In this document: in pieces, positions 53,791 to 63,110 of the stretch | Position numbering within the stretch: the stretch's first letter is position 1 | How the letters are laid out: every line of letters starts with the position of its first letter | Assembly (NCBI RefSeq): GCF_021390395.1 | Contig: NZ_JAJUWT010000006.1 | Location: 62,001-126,000 of the forward strand | Reading direction: 5' to 3' | DNA from: Saccharothrix sp. S26 | Lineage (GTDB): Bacteria; Actinomycetota; Actinomycetes; Mycobacteriales; Pseudonocardiaceae | DNA length: 64,000 nt | Program-made: the position numbers and the translations under genes | Notes under the pieces: model-generated | Seen by the model: the letters and a program-made list of their open reading frames with translations, nothing else | The model's database searches: none | Told to the model about the DNA's origin: nothing

Positions 53791-54576
53791 ATGCCGAACA
53801 CAGCGGAGAGAACAGCCCTGGTCACCGGTGGCACGAGCGGGATCGGCCTGGCCGTCGTGCGGCAGTTGGCGAGGTCGGGCGCATCGGTGCACCTGTGCGG
53901 CAGGCGCGCCGACGTGGTCGAGGACGTCGTGGGGCAACTGGTCGCCGAGAGCCTCGACGTCACCGGGAGCCCGTGCGACGTGCGTGACGCGGACGACGTG
54001 CGGGAGCTTGTGCGGGCGGCGAAGGGAAGGCGCGGTCGGATCGACATCCTCGTCAACAACGCGGGCCGCAGCGGTGGCGGCGTCACTGCCGACATCCCCG
54101 ACGAGCTGTGGGCCGACGTGATCGACACCAACCTCAACAGCGTCTTCCGCGTGACCAGGGAGGTGCTCAAGAACGGTGGGATGCTCGAGTCCGGTTGGGG
54201 TCGCGTCATCAACATCGCGTCGACCGGCGGCAAGCAGGGTGTCGTGCTGGGTGCGCCGTACTCCGCCTCGAAGCACGGCGTCGTCGGGTTCTCCAAGGCG
54301 CTCGGCCTGGAACTGGCCAAGACCGGCGTCACGGTGAACGCCGTGTGCCCGGGGTACGTCGAGACGCCGATGGCCGCGCGGGTGCGCAAGGGGTACGCGG
54401 AGGTGTGGGGCACCACCGAAGAGGAAGTGCTCGACAGGTTCAACGCCAAGATCCCGCTCGGCCGGTACACCACGCCCGAGGAAGTGGCCGGGCTGGTCGG
54501 CTACCTGGTGTCGACCTCGGCCGACCCGGTGACGGCGCAGGCGATCAACGTGTGCGGCGGGCTCGGGAACTACTGA
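53791..54576 (+). CDS. Polyketide C9-ketoreductase (ActIII-like)
   Basis: This 261-residue SDR starts at ATG 53791 behind ggaggtcggga; its length equals that of ActIII. The NADPH loop is VTGGTSGIGLAV; the catalytic residues are Ser in INIASTGGKQG and Tyr/Lys in APYSASKHG. ActIII-type enzymes reduce C9 of the nascent chain, which fixes the first ring. It overlaps the aromatase/cyclase start (TGATG). The presence of a KR argues against an unreduced tetracenomycin-type path. Confidence 0.94.
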   Translation: MPNTAERTALVTGGTSGIGLAVVRQLARSGASVHLCGRRADVVEDVVGQLVAESLDVTGSPCDVRDADDVRELVRAAKGRRGRIDILVNNAGRSGGGVTADIPDELWADVIDTNLNSVFRVTREVLKNGGMLESGWGRVINIASTGGKQGVVLGAPYSASKHGVVGFSKALGLELAKTGVTVNAVCPGYVETPMAARVRKGYAEVWGTTEEEVLDRFNAKIPLGRYTTPEEVAGLVGYLVSTSADPVTAQAINVCGGLGNY

Positions 54577-55547
54577 TGCTGGGACGTGACATGCAGAGCA
54601 ACGAAGCAGGCGGCCTTCGCACGGAACACAGGACCACCGTCCCGGCCCCGGCCGCGACGGTGTACGAACTGCTCGCGGACGTCCGCGGGTGGCCGGTGAT
54701 CTTCCCGCCGACGATCCACGCCGAGTCGTCGGAACTGGGCGGGGGCGACCAGCGCATCCGGCTGTGGGCGACCGCGAACGAGACGGTCAAGACGTGGACG
54801 TCGATGCGGCGGCTCGACCCGGTCGGCATGCGCGTCGACTTCGCGCAGGAGGTGCCGCAGGAGCCGGTGGCCGCGATGCGCGGCTGGTGGGCGGTCGAAC
54901 CGCTGTCGGCGGACAGTTGCGCCGTGCTGCTCGGTCACGAGTTCTCCGCCGTCGACGACGACCCGGCGGCGCTGTCGTGGATCGAACGCGCGGTCGACAC
55001 CAACAGCAACCGGGAACTGGCCTCCCTCGCGTCCGCCGCGGCGCGTGCGGTGAGCCCCGAGGAGCTCGTGTTCGACTTCTCCGACAGCGTCGAGGTCGTC
55101 GGACCGCGGCACGCGGCCTACGAGTTCATCGACCGGGCCGACGAATGGCGGTGGAAGCTGCCCCACGTCGCGAGCGTCGCCCTGACCGTCGTCGCACCGG
55201 ACGTCCAACTGCTCGAGATGGACACCGTCGCGAGCAACGGTTCCACGCACCGGACCGCCTCGTACCGGGTCTGCTTCACCGACCACGCGATCGTGTACAA
55301 GCAGACTGAGTTCCCGCCGTTCCTGGCCGGGCACACCGGGCGCTGGTCGTTCACCGAGGCGGAGGGGCGCACGGTGGTCGAGTCCAGCCACACGGTGGTC
55401 CTGAACCCCGACGGGCTCGAACGGCTGCCGGAGGAGGCCCGTTCCGTCGGCGCGGCGAGGGACTTCATCACGTGCGCGCTGAGCACGAACAGCCGGGCGA
55501 CCTTGGGCCTGCTGAAGGAATTCGTCGAGCGGAACAACGGGAGATGA
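54576..55547 (+). CDS. Didomain aromatase/cyclase (ActVII-like)
   Basis: This 323-residue protein starts at ATG 54576 (another ATG at 54591). It holds two START/Bet v1-like domains (about 10-150 and 165-310), each opening with a similar pattern (VPAPAATVYELLADVRGWPV; VVGPRHAAYEFIDRADEWRW). Didomain ARO/CYC proteins act on C9-reduced chains and aromatise the first ring. It follows the KR gene with overlapping codons, as usual. It matches a reduced-type aromatic polyketide pathway. Confidence 0.92.
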   Translation: MLGRDMQSNEAGGLRTEHRTTVPAPAATVYELLADVRGWPVIFPPTIHAESSELGGGDQRIRLWATANETVKTWTSMRRLDPVGMRVDFAQEVPQEPVAAMRGWWAVEPLSADSCAVLLGHEFSAVDDDPAALSWIERAVDTNSNRELASLASAAARAVSPEELVFDFSDSVEVVGPRHAAYEFIDRADEWRWKLPHVASVALTVVAPDVQLLEMDTVASNGSTHRTASYRVCFTDHAIVYKQTEFPPFLAGHTGRWSFTEAEGRTVVESSHTVVLNPDGLERLPEEARSVGAARDFITCALSTNSRATLGLLKEFVERNNGR

Positions 55548-55554
55548 TCCAACG

Positions 55555-55845
55555 GTGCTTATTTTCGTCAACCTGTTCCGCGTCCACGGTGACGAGACCG
55601 AGTTCGAACGGGTCTTCGCGAGCACATCGGATTTCATGACGAAGAAGGACGGTTACCGCCGGCACCGCCTGGTGCGGGTGAACGGGGCGGAACCGCGTTA
55701 CCTCAACATCGCCGAGTGGGCCGACGAGGACGCGCTGCGGGCCGCGGTCGCCGACCCGTCGTTCGAGCCACACGCCGGCGCCTTGCGCGAACTCGCGTCG
55801 TCGGAATCGTTGCTCTGCGAGGTCGTGCAGGAGTACCAGGCGTGA
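55555..55845 (+). CDS. ABM-domain monooxygenase-like protein
   Basis: This 96-residue protein starts at GTG 55555 and has the antibiotic biosynthesis monooxygenase fold (LIFVNLFRVHGDETEFERVF, KDGYRRHRLVRVNGAEPRYL). Members such as ActVA-Orf6, SnoaB and AknX oxidise anthrone-type rings to quinones without metal or flavin; others act as cyclase-like helpers. It lies right after the aromatase/cyclase. A quinone-forming role is likely but not proven. Confidence 0.85.
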   Translation: MLIFVNLFRVHGDETEFERVFASTSDFMTKKDGYRRHRLVRVNGAEPRYLNIAEWADEDALRAAVADPSFEPHAGALRELASSESLLCEVVQEYQA

Positions 55846-55895
55846 GCCGCGCTCACGGCAAGTCGTCGGAGTCTTGAGTACGAAGGGGAGAGCAC

Positions 55896-56939
55896 ATGTC
55901 GGAGCTTGTCGAAGAGCACGTGGACACGACCTCGGTGATCGCCAGGATGACCGAGTTCCACAGCGGCCTGCGGCTGGGCCACATGCTCAGCACCGTCGCC
56001 GAGTTGGGCGTGGCCGACCACCTGGTGGACGGCCCGTTGCCGGTCGACGAACTGGCGGCCCGCACGGGGACGCACGCGGACTCGCTGTACCGCGTGCTCC
56101 GGGCGCTGGCCAGCAAGGGCGTGTTCACGGAGGTCTCCCGGCGCGAGTTCGGCCTCACGCCATTGGCGGACACGTTGCGGTCGGACGCCGAACGTTCCAT
56201 GCGGGACGTCTTCCGGCTCCAGGGCAAGCCGTTCATGCGCGACGCCTACGGCGCGATCGAGCACACCGTCCGCACCGGAGAACCGGCTTTCGAGCACGTC
56301 AACGGGGCGTCGCTGTTCGAGTACCTGGCAGCGCGGCCGGAGATGACGGCGCTGTTCAGCCGGGCCATGGGCAACGGCGCGCGCCAGGTGCAGCGAGCCG
56401 CCGTGGCGGCCTACGACTTCAGCGGCATCCGGCTCCTGGTCGACGTGGGCGGCGCGCACGGCCACCTGATCGCGATGGTCCTGGACCGCTACCCGGACCT
56501 GCGGGCGGTCCTGTTCGACCAACCGCACGTGGTCTCGGGCGCCGGGGAGTTCCTGGACGGCACCGGCCACCGGTCGCGCATCGAAGTGGTCGGCGGCGAC
56601 TACTTCGAGTCGGTGCCCGCCGGTGGCGACGCCTACGTGCTCTCGCACGTGTTCCACCAGCTGAGCGACGAGGAAGGGCTGGTGGTGCTGCGCAACATCC
56701 GCGAGGCGATGGTCCCGGGCGGGAAGCTGCTGATCGTCGACCCGATCCTGCCCGAGGGCGACGTGCCGCACCCGGGCAAGTTCATGGACATCACGATGAT
56801 GGCCCTGACCCGCGGGCGCGACCGCACCGAGCAGGAGCTGCGCGACCTGCTGGCCGGGGCCGGGCTGCGGCTCGTCGAGACCGTCGCGCTGAGCGCGCCG
56901 TCGAGCATCGCGGTCGTCACGACGGGCGCATCGGCGTGA
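55896..56939 (+). CDS. Second SAM-dependent O-methyltransferase
   Basis: This 347-residue protein starts at ATG 55896 behind gaaggggaga. The dimerisation domain (about 1-110) and the SAM loop LLVDVGGAHGHLIAMVLDRY are typical; the catalytic region reads LSHVFHQLSDEEG, where the usual HDW is HQL but His is kept. It is only distantly similar to the O-methyltransferase at 46125, so two different aglycone hydroxyls may be methylated. It overlaps the next start (GTGA). Confidence 0.9.
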   Translation: MSELVEEHVDTTSVIARMTEFHSGLRLGHMLSTVAELGVADHLVDGPLPVDELAARTGTHADSLYRVLRALASKGVFTEVSRREFGLTPLADTLRSDAERSMRDVFRLQGKPFMRDAYGAIEHTVRTGEPAFEHVNGASLFEYLAARPEMTALFSRAMGNGARQVQRAAVAAYDFSGIRLLVDVGGAHGHLIAMVLDRYPDLRAVLFDQPHVVSGAGEFLDGTGHRSRIEVVGGDYFESVPAGGDAYVLSHVFHQLSDEEGLVVLRNIREAMVPGGKLLIVDPILPEGDVPHPGKFMDITMMALTRGRDRTEQELRDLLAGAGLRLVETVALSAPSSIAVVTTGASA

Positions 56940-57841
56940 CGACCGCGCTGACGGAGCTGGCGGACGGCGCCTACGCCTACACGCAGGAGCCCGGTGGCTG
57001 GTGCGTGAGCAACGCGGGCGTGCTGTGCGGCCGCGACGGTCCCATCCTCATCGACACCGCCGCGACGATCAGCCGGGCGCACGCCCTCCGGGACGCGGTG
57101 GAGAGCCTGGGAAAGGGCACGGTCCGGTACGTCGTGAACACCCACCACCACGGCGACCACATCTTCGGCAACTGTGCCTTCTCGCCGCCGGCGACCGTGA
57201 TAGCCCACGACGCGGCCCCGGCCGAGATCCAGAAGGCCGGCTTGGGCCTGCAATCGCTCTGGCCCGACGTCCAGTGGGGCGAGGTCTCGCTCGTCGAGCC
57301 GCACGTGACCTTCTCCGACCAGCTCGACCTCGAACTCGTCTCCGGCACCGTGCAACTGTTGTTCGTGGGGCCGGCGCACACGACGAACGACGTCGTGGCG
57401 TGGTTGCCGGAACCGCGGGTGCTGTTCGCGGGCGACGTGGCGATGAGCGGGGTGACGCCCTTCGTCCTGATGGGATCGGTCGCCGGATCGCTGCGTGCCC
57501 TGGCCCGTCTGCGCGGGCTCGGCGCGCGCACGGTCGTCTGCGGCCACGGGAAGGTCTCCGGTCCCGAGGTGCTCGACGACAACGAGGAGTACCTCCGCTG
57601 GCTCCTCGACGTCGCGCGGTTCGGTGTCGAGCGGGGTTGGACGCCGCTGGAGACGGCCCACCGGGCGGACCTCGGCGCGTTCGCGAAGCTGCTGGACCCG
57701 GAGCGGATCGTGGGCAACCTGCACCGCGCCCATGCCGAACTGACCGCACCGGGGTCGCAGCTGGGCGCCGAGCTGCCGGTGCGCACCGCGTTCGAGGAGA
57801 TGGTCGACTTCAACGGCGGGCTGCCCCGGTGCGACGCGTAG
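56936..57841 (+). CDS. Metallo-beta-lactamase-fold hydrolase
   Basis: This 301-residue protein starts at GTG 56936 overlapping the previous stop. The zinc motif is THHHGDH (His70, His72, Asp74, His75), with further ligands in VGPAHTTNDVV, FAGDVAMSG and VCGHGKVSG. MBL-fold enzymes in aromatic polyketide pathways can act as thioesterases or lyases; I know this best from fungal systems. It may release the chain or hydrolyse a lactone. The exact role is unknown. Confidence 0.85.
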   Translation: MTTALTELADGAYAYTQEPGGWCVSNAGVLCGRDGPILIDTAATISRAHALRDAVESLGKGTVRYVVNTHHHGDHIFGNCAFSPPATVIAHDAAPAEIQKAGLGLQSLWPDVQWGEVSLVEPHVTFSDQLDLELVSGTVQLLFVGPAHTTNDVVAWLPEPRVLFAGDVAMSGVTPFVLMGSVAGSLRALARLRGLGARTVVCGHGKVSGPEVLDDNEEYLRWLLDVARFGVERGWTPLETAHRADLGAFAKLLDPERIVGNLHRAHAELTAPGSQLGAELPVRTAFEEMVDFNGGLPRCDA

Positions 57842-57868
57842 CCCTGACACACGGACATGAGGGGATGA

Positions 57869-58330
57869 GTGCTGATGACCGACTCCACGACCGTCGAGAG
57901 GCACATCGCGTGGGCCGAGCTCGGCCAGTTCTACGCCGAGCAGATGGCGGTCCTCGATGACGGGGACGCCGAGGGGTGGGTGGACACCTTCACCGAGGAC
58001 GGGGTCTTCGTGCCGCCGAACGACGCGCCGGAGGTGAAGGGGCGGCAGGCGCTGCTCGTGGGCACGCGCAGCACTGTCGCCAGGCTCGACGAGGCGGGCA
58101 CCGTGCGAAGGCACGTGCAGACCAACATGAACCTCGTCGAGCTGTCCGGCGACAGTGCCCGGACGGTGTCCTACGTGCTGGTCGTCGATTCGACGCCCGG
58201 CGAGCCGACCCGGATCACGACGTCCACCGTGATGCGGGACGAGCTCGTCCGGGACGGGGCGCGATGGCTGGTCGCCCGCCGCGTCGTGCTGCGCGACGAC
58301 GCCGACGCCCGTGGCGGGAGCCCGTCGTGA
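57869..58330 (+). CDS. SnoaL-like/NTF2-fold protein
   Basis: This 153-residue protein starts at GTG 57869 or ATG 57875. It has the NTF2-like pattern: WAELGQFYAEQMAVLDDGDA, then WVDTFTEDGVFVPP and a beta-sheet end (TSTVMRDELVRDGARWLVAR). SnoaL-like proteins act as cyclases or hydroxylases in anthracycline and related pathways. Its stop overlaps the carboxylase start (GTGA). The role is uncertain because the fold serves many reactions. Confidence 0.82.
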   Translation: MLMTDSTTVERHIAWAELGQFYAEQMAVLDDGDAEGWVDTFTEDGVFVPPNDAPEVKGRQALLVGTRSTVARLDEAGTVRRHVQTNMNLVELSGDSARTVSYVLVVDSTPGEPTRITTSTVMRDELVRDGARWLVARRVVLRDDADARGGSPS

Positions 58331-59883
58331 CCGCCGGTGCCCACGACCCCGTGGCGGAGCTGACGGAGCTGAGACGCCGGGTCCTCGACGGACCGGGCGA
58401 ACGCGCCACGGCCGCCCAGCACGGCAAGGGCAAGCTCACCGCACGGGAACGGATCGCGCTGCTGCTCGACCCGGGAACCTTCCACGAGGTGGAGCCCTTC
58501 CGCAGGCACCGCGCGACCGGCTTCGGCTTGGAGGCGAACCGGCCGCACACGGACGGCGTCGTCACGGGCTGGGGCAGCGTGCACGGCAGGACGGTGTTCC
58601 TCTACGCGCACGACTTCCGCGTCTTCGGCGGCTCGCTGGGCGAGGCGCACGCCGAGAAGATCCACAAGATCATGGACATGGCACTGGCCGCGGGCGCGCC
58701 GCTGGTGTCGCTGAACGACGGCGCGGGCGCCCGGATCCAGGAGGGCGTGACCGCGCTGGCCGGGTACGGCGGGATCTTCCGCCGCAACTCGCGGGCCTCC
58801 GGCGTGATCCCGCAGATCAGCGTCGTGCTCGGCCCGTGCGCCGGTGGGGCGGCGTACTCGCCGGCGCTCACGGACTTCGTCTTCATGGTCCGGGGCACCG
58901 CGCAGATGTTCGTCACGGGCCCTGAGGTGGTGCGGGCGGTCACCGGCGAAGAGATCACGCAGGACGGGCTCGGCGGCGCGGACGTGCACGCCGGCACGTC
59001 CGGTGTCTGCCACTTCGCGTACGACGACGAGCGGACCTGCCTCGAGGACGTCCGGCACCTGCTTTCGCTGCTGCCGCAGAACAATCGCCTGCTGCCCCCG
59101 GTGGTGGACACCGACGACGACGCCGGCCGGGTCTGCGAGTCGTTGCCGGCCCTGGTCCCCGCCGATCACAACCAGCCGTACGACGTGGTCGACGTGATCG
59201 CGGAGATCGTCGACGAGGGCACCGTCTTCGAGGTGCATGCCCAGTGGGCCCCGAACGTCGTCTGCGCGCTCGCCAGGCTGGACGGCCGGGTCGTCGGCGT
59301 GATCGCCAATCAGCCCCGGCACCTGGCCGGTGTGCTGGACATCGCGGCGAGCGAGAAGGCCGCCCGGTTCGTGCAGATGTGCGACAGCTTCAACATCCCG
59401 CTCGTGACCCTGCTGGACGTGCCGGGCTTCCTGCCCGGCGTCGGCCAGGAACACGCCGGGATCATCAGGCACGGCGCGAAACTGCTCTACGCCTACTGCA
59501 ACGCCACCGTGCCGCGGATCTCGGTCGTGCTGCGCAAGGCCTACGGCGGCGCGTACATCGTGATGGACTCCCGGTCCATCGGCGCGGACCTGGCGTACGC
59601 CTGGCCGACCAACGAGATCGCGGTGATGGGTGCTGAAGGTGCGGCGAACGTGGTCTTCCGCAAGCAGATCGCCGCCGCCGACGACCCGGCGGCGATGCGT
59701 GCGCGGATGATCAAGGAGTACCAGGCCGAGCTGATGCACCCGTACCACGCGGCCGAACGGGGCCTGGTCGACGACGTCATCGACCCCCGTGAGACCCGGG
59801 CGGTGCTGATCCGGTCCCTGGCGGTGCTCGGTGAGAAGCACGCGGACCTGCCTGCCCGCAAACACGGCAACCCACCGCAGTGA
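58327..59883 (+). CDS. Acyl-CoA carboxylase beta (carboxyltransferase) subunit
   Basis: This 518-residue protein starts at GTG 58327. It is a full AccD/PccB-type carboxyltransferase with the KGKLTARERIALLLDPGTF start, the GSLGEAHAEKIHKIMDMAL helix, the GPCAGGAAYSPALTDF oxyanion hole and the C-terminal RKAYGGAYIVMDSRSIGADL. With a biotinylated alpha subunit encoded elsewhere it makes malonyl-CoA (or methylmalonyl-CoA) for the PKS. The epsilon subunit gene follows with a 4-base overlap. Dedicated carboxylase genes are common in type II PKS clusters. Confidence 0.94.
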   Translation: MTAGAHDPVAELTELRRRVLDGPGERATAAQHGKGKLTARERIALLLDPGTFHEVEPFRRHRATGFGLEANRPHTDGVVTGWGSVHGRTVFLYAHDFRVFGGSLGEAHAEKIHKIMDMALAAGAPLVSLNDGAGARIQEGVTALAGYGGIFRRNSRASGVIPQISVVLGPCAGGAAYSPALTDFVFMVRGTAQMFVTGPEVVRAVTGEEITQDGLGGADVHAGTSGVCHFAYDDERTCLEDVRHLLSLLPQNNRLLPPVVDTDDDAGRVCESLPALVPADHNQPYDVVDVIAEIVDEGTVFEVHAQWAPNVVCALARLDGRVVGVIANQPRHLAGVLDIAASEKAARFVQMCDSFNIPLVTLLDVPGFLPGVGQEHAGIIRHGAKLLYAYCNATVPRISVVLRKAYGGAYIVMDSRSIGADLAYAWPTNEIAVMGAEGAANVVFRKQIAAADDPAAMRARMIKEYQAELMHPYHAAERGLVDDVIDPRETRAVLIRSLAVLGEKHADLPARKHGNPPQ

Positions 59884-60092
59884 CCGGGCAGGCGGAGATG
59901 ATCCGGATCGTCAGGGGCCGGCCGGGCGACGACGAACTGGCCGCGCTGGTCGCGGCGCTACTGGCGCTGCGGTCGGCGCGGCCGTCGTCCGCGCGGGCAC
60001 CTCGTGCCGCTTCGCCGGGTTGGTGCCGTCCGGACCGGCCGATGTCGCGGCCCGCGCACAGCTGGCAGGGTCGGGGACTCCGCGCCTGGTGA
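59880..60092 (+). CDS. Acyl-CoA carboxylase epsilon subunit
   Basis: This 70-residue protein starts at GTG 59880, overlapping the beta-subunit stop. It has the AccE/PccE pattern IRIVRGRPGDDELAALVAAL near the start, followed by a Ser/Ala/Pro-rich linker and a Trp-rich C-terminus (SWQGRGLRAW). Epsilon subunits stabilise actinobacterial carboxylases. It ends the rightward operon; the next gene is convergent. Confidence 0.82.
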   Translation: MTGQAEMIRIVRGRPGDDELAALVAALLALRSARPSSARAPRAASPGWCRPDRPMSRPAHSWQGRGLRAW

Positions 60093-60105
60093 TCCGGAGC
60101 GGGCG

Positions 60106-60873
60106 TCACGTGACGCTGAGCCCGCCGTCCAACACGAAGATCGTGCCGGTGGCGAACGCCGCCTCGGGCTTGACGAGTTGGGAGATCCACCACGCGACCT
60201 CGGTCGTCTCGCCCACCCGTCGCAGCGGTGTCCGCTCGGCGATGTCGGACAGGAACCTGTGGTACGCGTCGGCGTCGGCTCCCATCGCGCCACCGGGTCC
60301 CCGGTCGATCACGCCGGGCGCCACGGCGACCACCCGGATGCCCAGCGGAGCGAGTTCGATGCTCCACGTCCTGGTGAGGAAGTCGAGTCCCACCTTGGTG
60401 GCGCCGTAGGCGGTGAAGTACGGCCAGCCGCGCCTGCCCAGCGAACCGGCGGACGACATGTTGACCACGATGCCACCGGTTGCGGCGAGCGCGTCGACCG
60501 CGTGACTGGTCAGCAGGATGGGCGCGCGGAGGTTCACCGCCAACTGGGTGTCGAGGGAGTCGGCCGTGATGTCGGAGAGCGACCGTGGCAGGGCGATGCT
60601 GGCGTTGTTGACCAGGACGTCGATCCGGCCGAACCGCTCGAGGGCGGTGGCGACGATGACCGACGGTGCGTCTGCGGCGGTGATGTCGGCGACGAGCGGG
60701 TGGATCGAGTCGTACCCGTCGGCCGTTTCCTCCAGCGTCCGCTCGGTCCGCCCGACGACCAGCACCCCGTAGCCGTGTGCGGCGAGTTCCCTGGCCACGG
60801 CGCGGCCGATGCCGGCACCGCCCCCGGTGACGACGGCCGCGCGCCGGATGTCCTCTCCTGCATCGGTAGTCAT
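60106..60873 (-). CDS. SDR-family oxidoreductase
   Basis: This 255-residue protein starts at ATG 60873 (GTG 60879 in frame). NAD(P) loop VVTGGGAGIGRAVAREL; NNASIALP; catalytic Ser in VNMSSAGSLG and Tyr/Lys in TAYGATKVG. It is not ActIII-like, so it is probably a tailoring ketoreductase or dehydrogenase of the pathway. It is convergent with the carboxylase genes and divergent from the luciferase-like gene. Confidence 0.87.
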   Translation of the reverse strand: MTTDAGEDIRRAAVVTGGGAGIGRAVARELAAHGYGVLVVGRTERTLEETADGYDSIHPLVADITAADAPSVIVATALERFGRIDVLVNNASIALPRSLSDITADSLDTQLAVNLRAPILLTSHAVDALAATGGIVVNMSSAGSLGRRGWPYFTAYGATKVGLDFLTRTWSIELAPLGIRVVAVAPGVIDRGPGGAMGADADAYHRFLSDIAERTPLRRVGETTEVAWWISQLVKPEAAFATGTIFVLDGGLSVT

Positions 60874-61114
60874 GGCCACGAGTCAACAACGCTCCGCTTG
60901 AGCACCCGTGGAGCGGCGCTACACCGGTGGACGGGGCGACCGCGGCGGGGTGGCCGCCTGGGCGGAGGGGTCAGGCGATGCTCAAGCGTCGCGCGACACC
61001 GGGATGCCAGGCTCGACGGCACGACGTTCGGGCAGGTCTTCCTCATCACGTTCAGCGAGGGTCGCTCGATGTGCGCCGGCATGCCCGGCTGGACTCACCA
61101 GCAGGAGACTGATC

Positions 61115-62194
61115 ATGCGCTTCGGCATCAACTTCTTCCCCACCCTCGGACCCTCCGACCGGTCCGCGGCGCAGTACTACGACGAGAGCCTGAGGCTGAC
61201 CGAGCTCGCCGACGAGCTGGGATTCGACCACGTGAAGACCGTCGAGCACTACTTCTTCCGCTACGGCGGCTACAGCCCCGACCCGGTGACCTTCCTGGCC
61301 GCCGCCGCGGCGCGTACCCGACGACTGCGGCTGGTCACCGGCGCCGCCATCCCGGCGTTCACCCACCCGGTCAAGCTCGCGGCGAAGTTGGCCATGTTGG
61401 ACAACATCTCGCGGGGGCGGCTGGACGTCGGCTTCGGCCGCGCCTTCCTGCCCGACGAGTTCGAGGCGTTCCAGGTGCCGCTGGACGAGAGCCGTGACCG
61501 CTTCGACGAGAACGTCGAGGCGATCAGGCGCTTGTGGACGGAGCAGGACCTCGTCTGGGAGGGACGGTTCCACCGGTTCGGCCCGGTCACCCTCCTGCCG
61601 CGCCCGTACCAGCGGCCGCACCCGCCCATCCTGGTGGCCACGGCGTTCACGCCCGAGTCCGGTGAGCGCGCCGGGCGCAACGGCTACGGGGTCCTGCTGG
61701 TGCCGTCGATCTCGTCCCGCGAGCACGTGCAGGAGATGTTGCGCGTCTACCGCGCGGGGCGTGCGGAAGGTGGACACGACCCGCAGGGCGGCCAAGTGCA
61801 CATGAGCTACACCCTGTCCGTCGCGGAGGACGGCGACCGGGCGCGCGAGGCGGGCCGGCGGCAGATCGAGCACTACACGGCGAGCCTCGTCGAGGCCGTC
61901 GAATCGTGGGGCCGGGCCCGCAGTTCGGCTTACGCCGGCTACGAGCGCCTCGCGGAAAAGGTGCGCAAGGCCGACTACCGGCAGCAGTTGGCGGAGAACA
62001 AGGTCCTGGCGGGCACGCCGGAGGAGGTGGCGGCGCAGCTGGCGGAGGTCCGCGAGTGGTTCGGTGACGTGACGGTGAGCCTCCAGGTGAACTCCGGCAC
62101 CGCGACGTACCGGGAAGCCGAACAGAGCCTGCGCCTGTTCGCCGAACACGTGCTGCCACGGCTCGGCGCCGCCGGCAGCCCCGTCGGTTCCTGA
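61115..62194 (+). CDS. Luciferase-like flavin-dependent monooxygenase
   Basis: This 359-residue LLM-class protein starts at ATG 61115 behind caggaga. It has the family pattern MRFGINFFPTLGPSDRSAAQ, then ELGFDHVKTVEHYF and RLRLVTGAAIPAFTHPVKLA, RGRLDVGFGRAFLPDEFEAF. It should use reduced flavin and oxygen to hydroxylate or cleave an intermediate (Baeyer-Villiger type is possible). It has its own promoter region (240 bases) and a strong terminator just after it. Confidence 0.9.
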   Translation: MRFGINFFPTLGPSDRSAAQYYDESLRLTELADELGFDHVKTVEHYFFRYGGYSPDPVTFLAAAAARTRRLRLVTGAAIPAFTHPVKLAAKLAMLDNISRGRLDVGFGRAFLPDEFEAFQVPLDESRDRFDENVEAIRRLWTEQDLVWEGRFHRFGPVTLLPRPYQRPHPPILVATAFTPESGERAGRNGYGVLLVPSISSREHVQEMLRVYRAGRAEGGHDPQGGQVHMSYTLSVAEDGDRAREAGRRQIEHYTASLVEAVESWGRARSSAYAGYERLAEKVRKADYRQQLAENKVLAGTPEEVAAQLAEVREWFGDVTVSLQVNSGTATYREAEQSLRLFAEHVLPRLGAAGSPVGS

Positions 62195-62206
62195 TGCGGT
62201 GAATAC

Positions 62207-62248
62207 CGACCCGGTCGGCGGTGGGTGCGCACACCGCCGACCGGGTCG
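62207..62248. terminator. Strong 17-bp hairpin terminator
   Basis: The arms cgacccggtcggcggtg and caccgccgaccgggtcg are perfectly complementary around an 8-base loop. It starts 12 bases after the luciferase-like gene stop. The length and position make termination very likely. Confidence 0.85.
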
Positions 62249-63110
62249 CGGACACCACAACGGGTGAGTGCCTCGAAGGCGGCGGAGGATCCTCCGCTGC
62301 CTTCGGTCGTCCGGGTGTCGAGGGGGCAGGGGGTCCGACCGCCTCGCGCCGCTCGTCGGCTGATGCGGTGGAGTTCGAATCTACGGCGACGCCCAACCAA
62401 CTTGTTGGTAGAGTGTGGTGCCGTGGTGTTCACGGACCAGGGAGGGGGGTGGATGCCTGCCCCAGGTGCGCAGTCGTCGGTCGGGGAGGTGCCCGCTCGT
62501 CGGGTTCAGGGCCGCGGGCCAAGCGCGGCGACCGGGTGTGGGGTGGCTTTCGACCGGACCGCAACCGGGCGGCGGTGGTTTTCGGGCACGACGCGGATGT
62601 GACCGAAAGCCATTTCTCCTGTTGTTGAGCAGGCGTGGTGTCGTATCCGGCTTCGCCGCGGCGGGTCGGCTGGTCGAGTATTTTTTGAATGGTGGTCGAA
62701 TACGCCTCGCGCGGGAATGTCGTGAGGTCGGGCGCCGGCGCGGCACGGCGGGGGACTGGTGGTTCGCCTTGTCGTCGAAACTCGCACAATGACCAGGTCT
62801 GCCGAGGTGGGTGCGTTCCGCATCACCGGCGAGGGGGCGGGGTTCTGGTAGTGTAATGGTGACACCGGGTGATCGGAATGGATGGGGTTTCCGTTTTCCT
62901 GGCGCGACTGGGTGCTCGGGGGAAGGGTTTTGCGTGAGCGCACACCTCGTGCTGGGTGGTCGATGCGCTCAAAGCGCTCAATACTTGTGCCGACGAGCAC
63001 GATGAATCCAACTTCAGCAACGCATCATCTGGTCATGCCGGTGGCGTGGGAGAAGCTGCTCGTAGAGCCGGCCGGTTGTTGCCGGAGTCAAATCACATAC
63101 GGGGGGACGC
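62249..63110. other. Long intergenic region upstream of the SARP gene
   Basis: No convincing gene lies here; the open frames overlap on both strands with poor codon use. It holds the second ACCAAC-tt-GTTGGT repeat (62395-62408) and, from about 62670, AT-richer patches (tcgagtattttttgaatgg) that could include the SARP promoter. A long leader for the SARP is possible. Confidence 0.5.
62395..62408. promoter_or_regulatory. 14-bp inverted repeat ACCAAC-tt-GTTGGT, second operator copy
   Basis: Same 6-base arms as the site at the efflux pump promoter, followed by agagtgtgg against cgagagagtgg there. It lies 700 bases upstream of the SARP start codon. The same TetR-type repressor could act on both. 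Confidence 0.55.

Noticed and set aside
62415..62792. A 125-residue frame downstream of the second operator
   Set aside because: Composition and codon use are poor and no family is recognisable; overlapping frames on the other strand look equally good.
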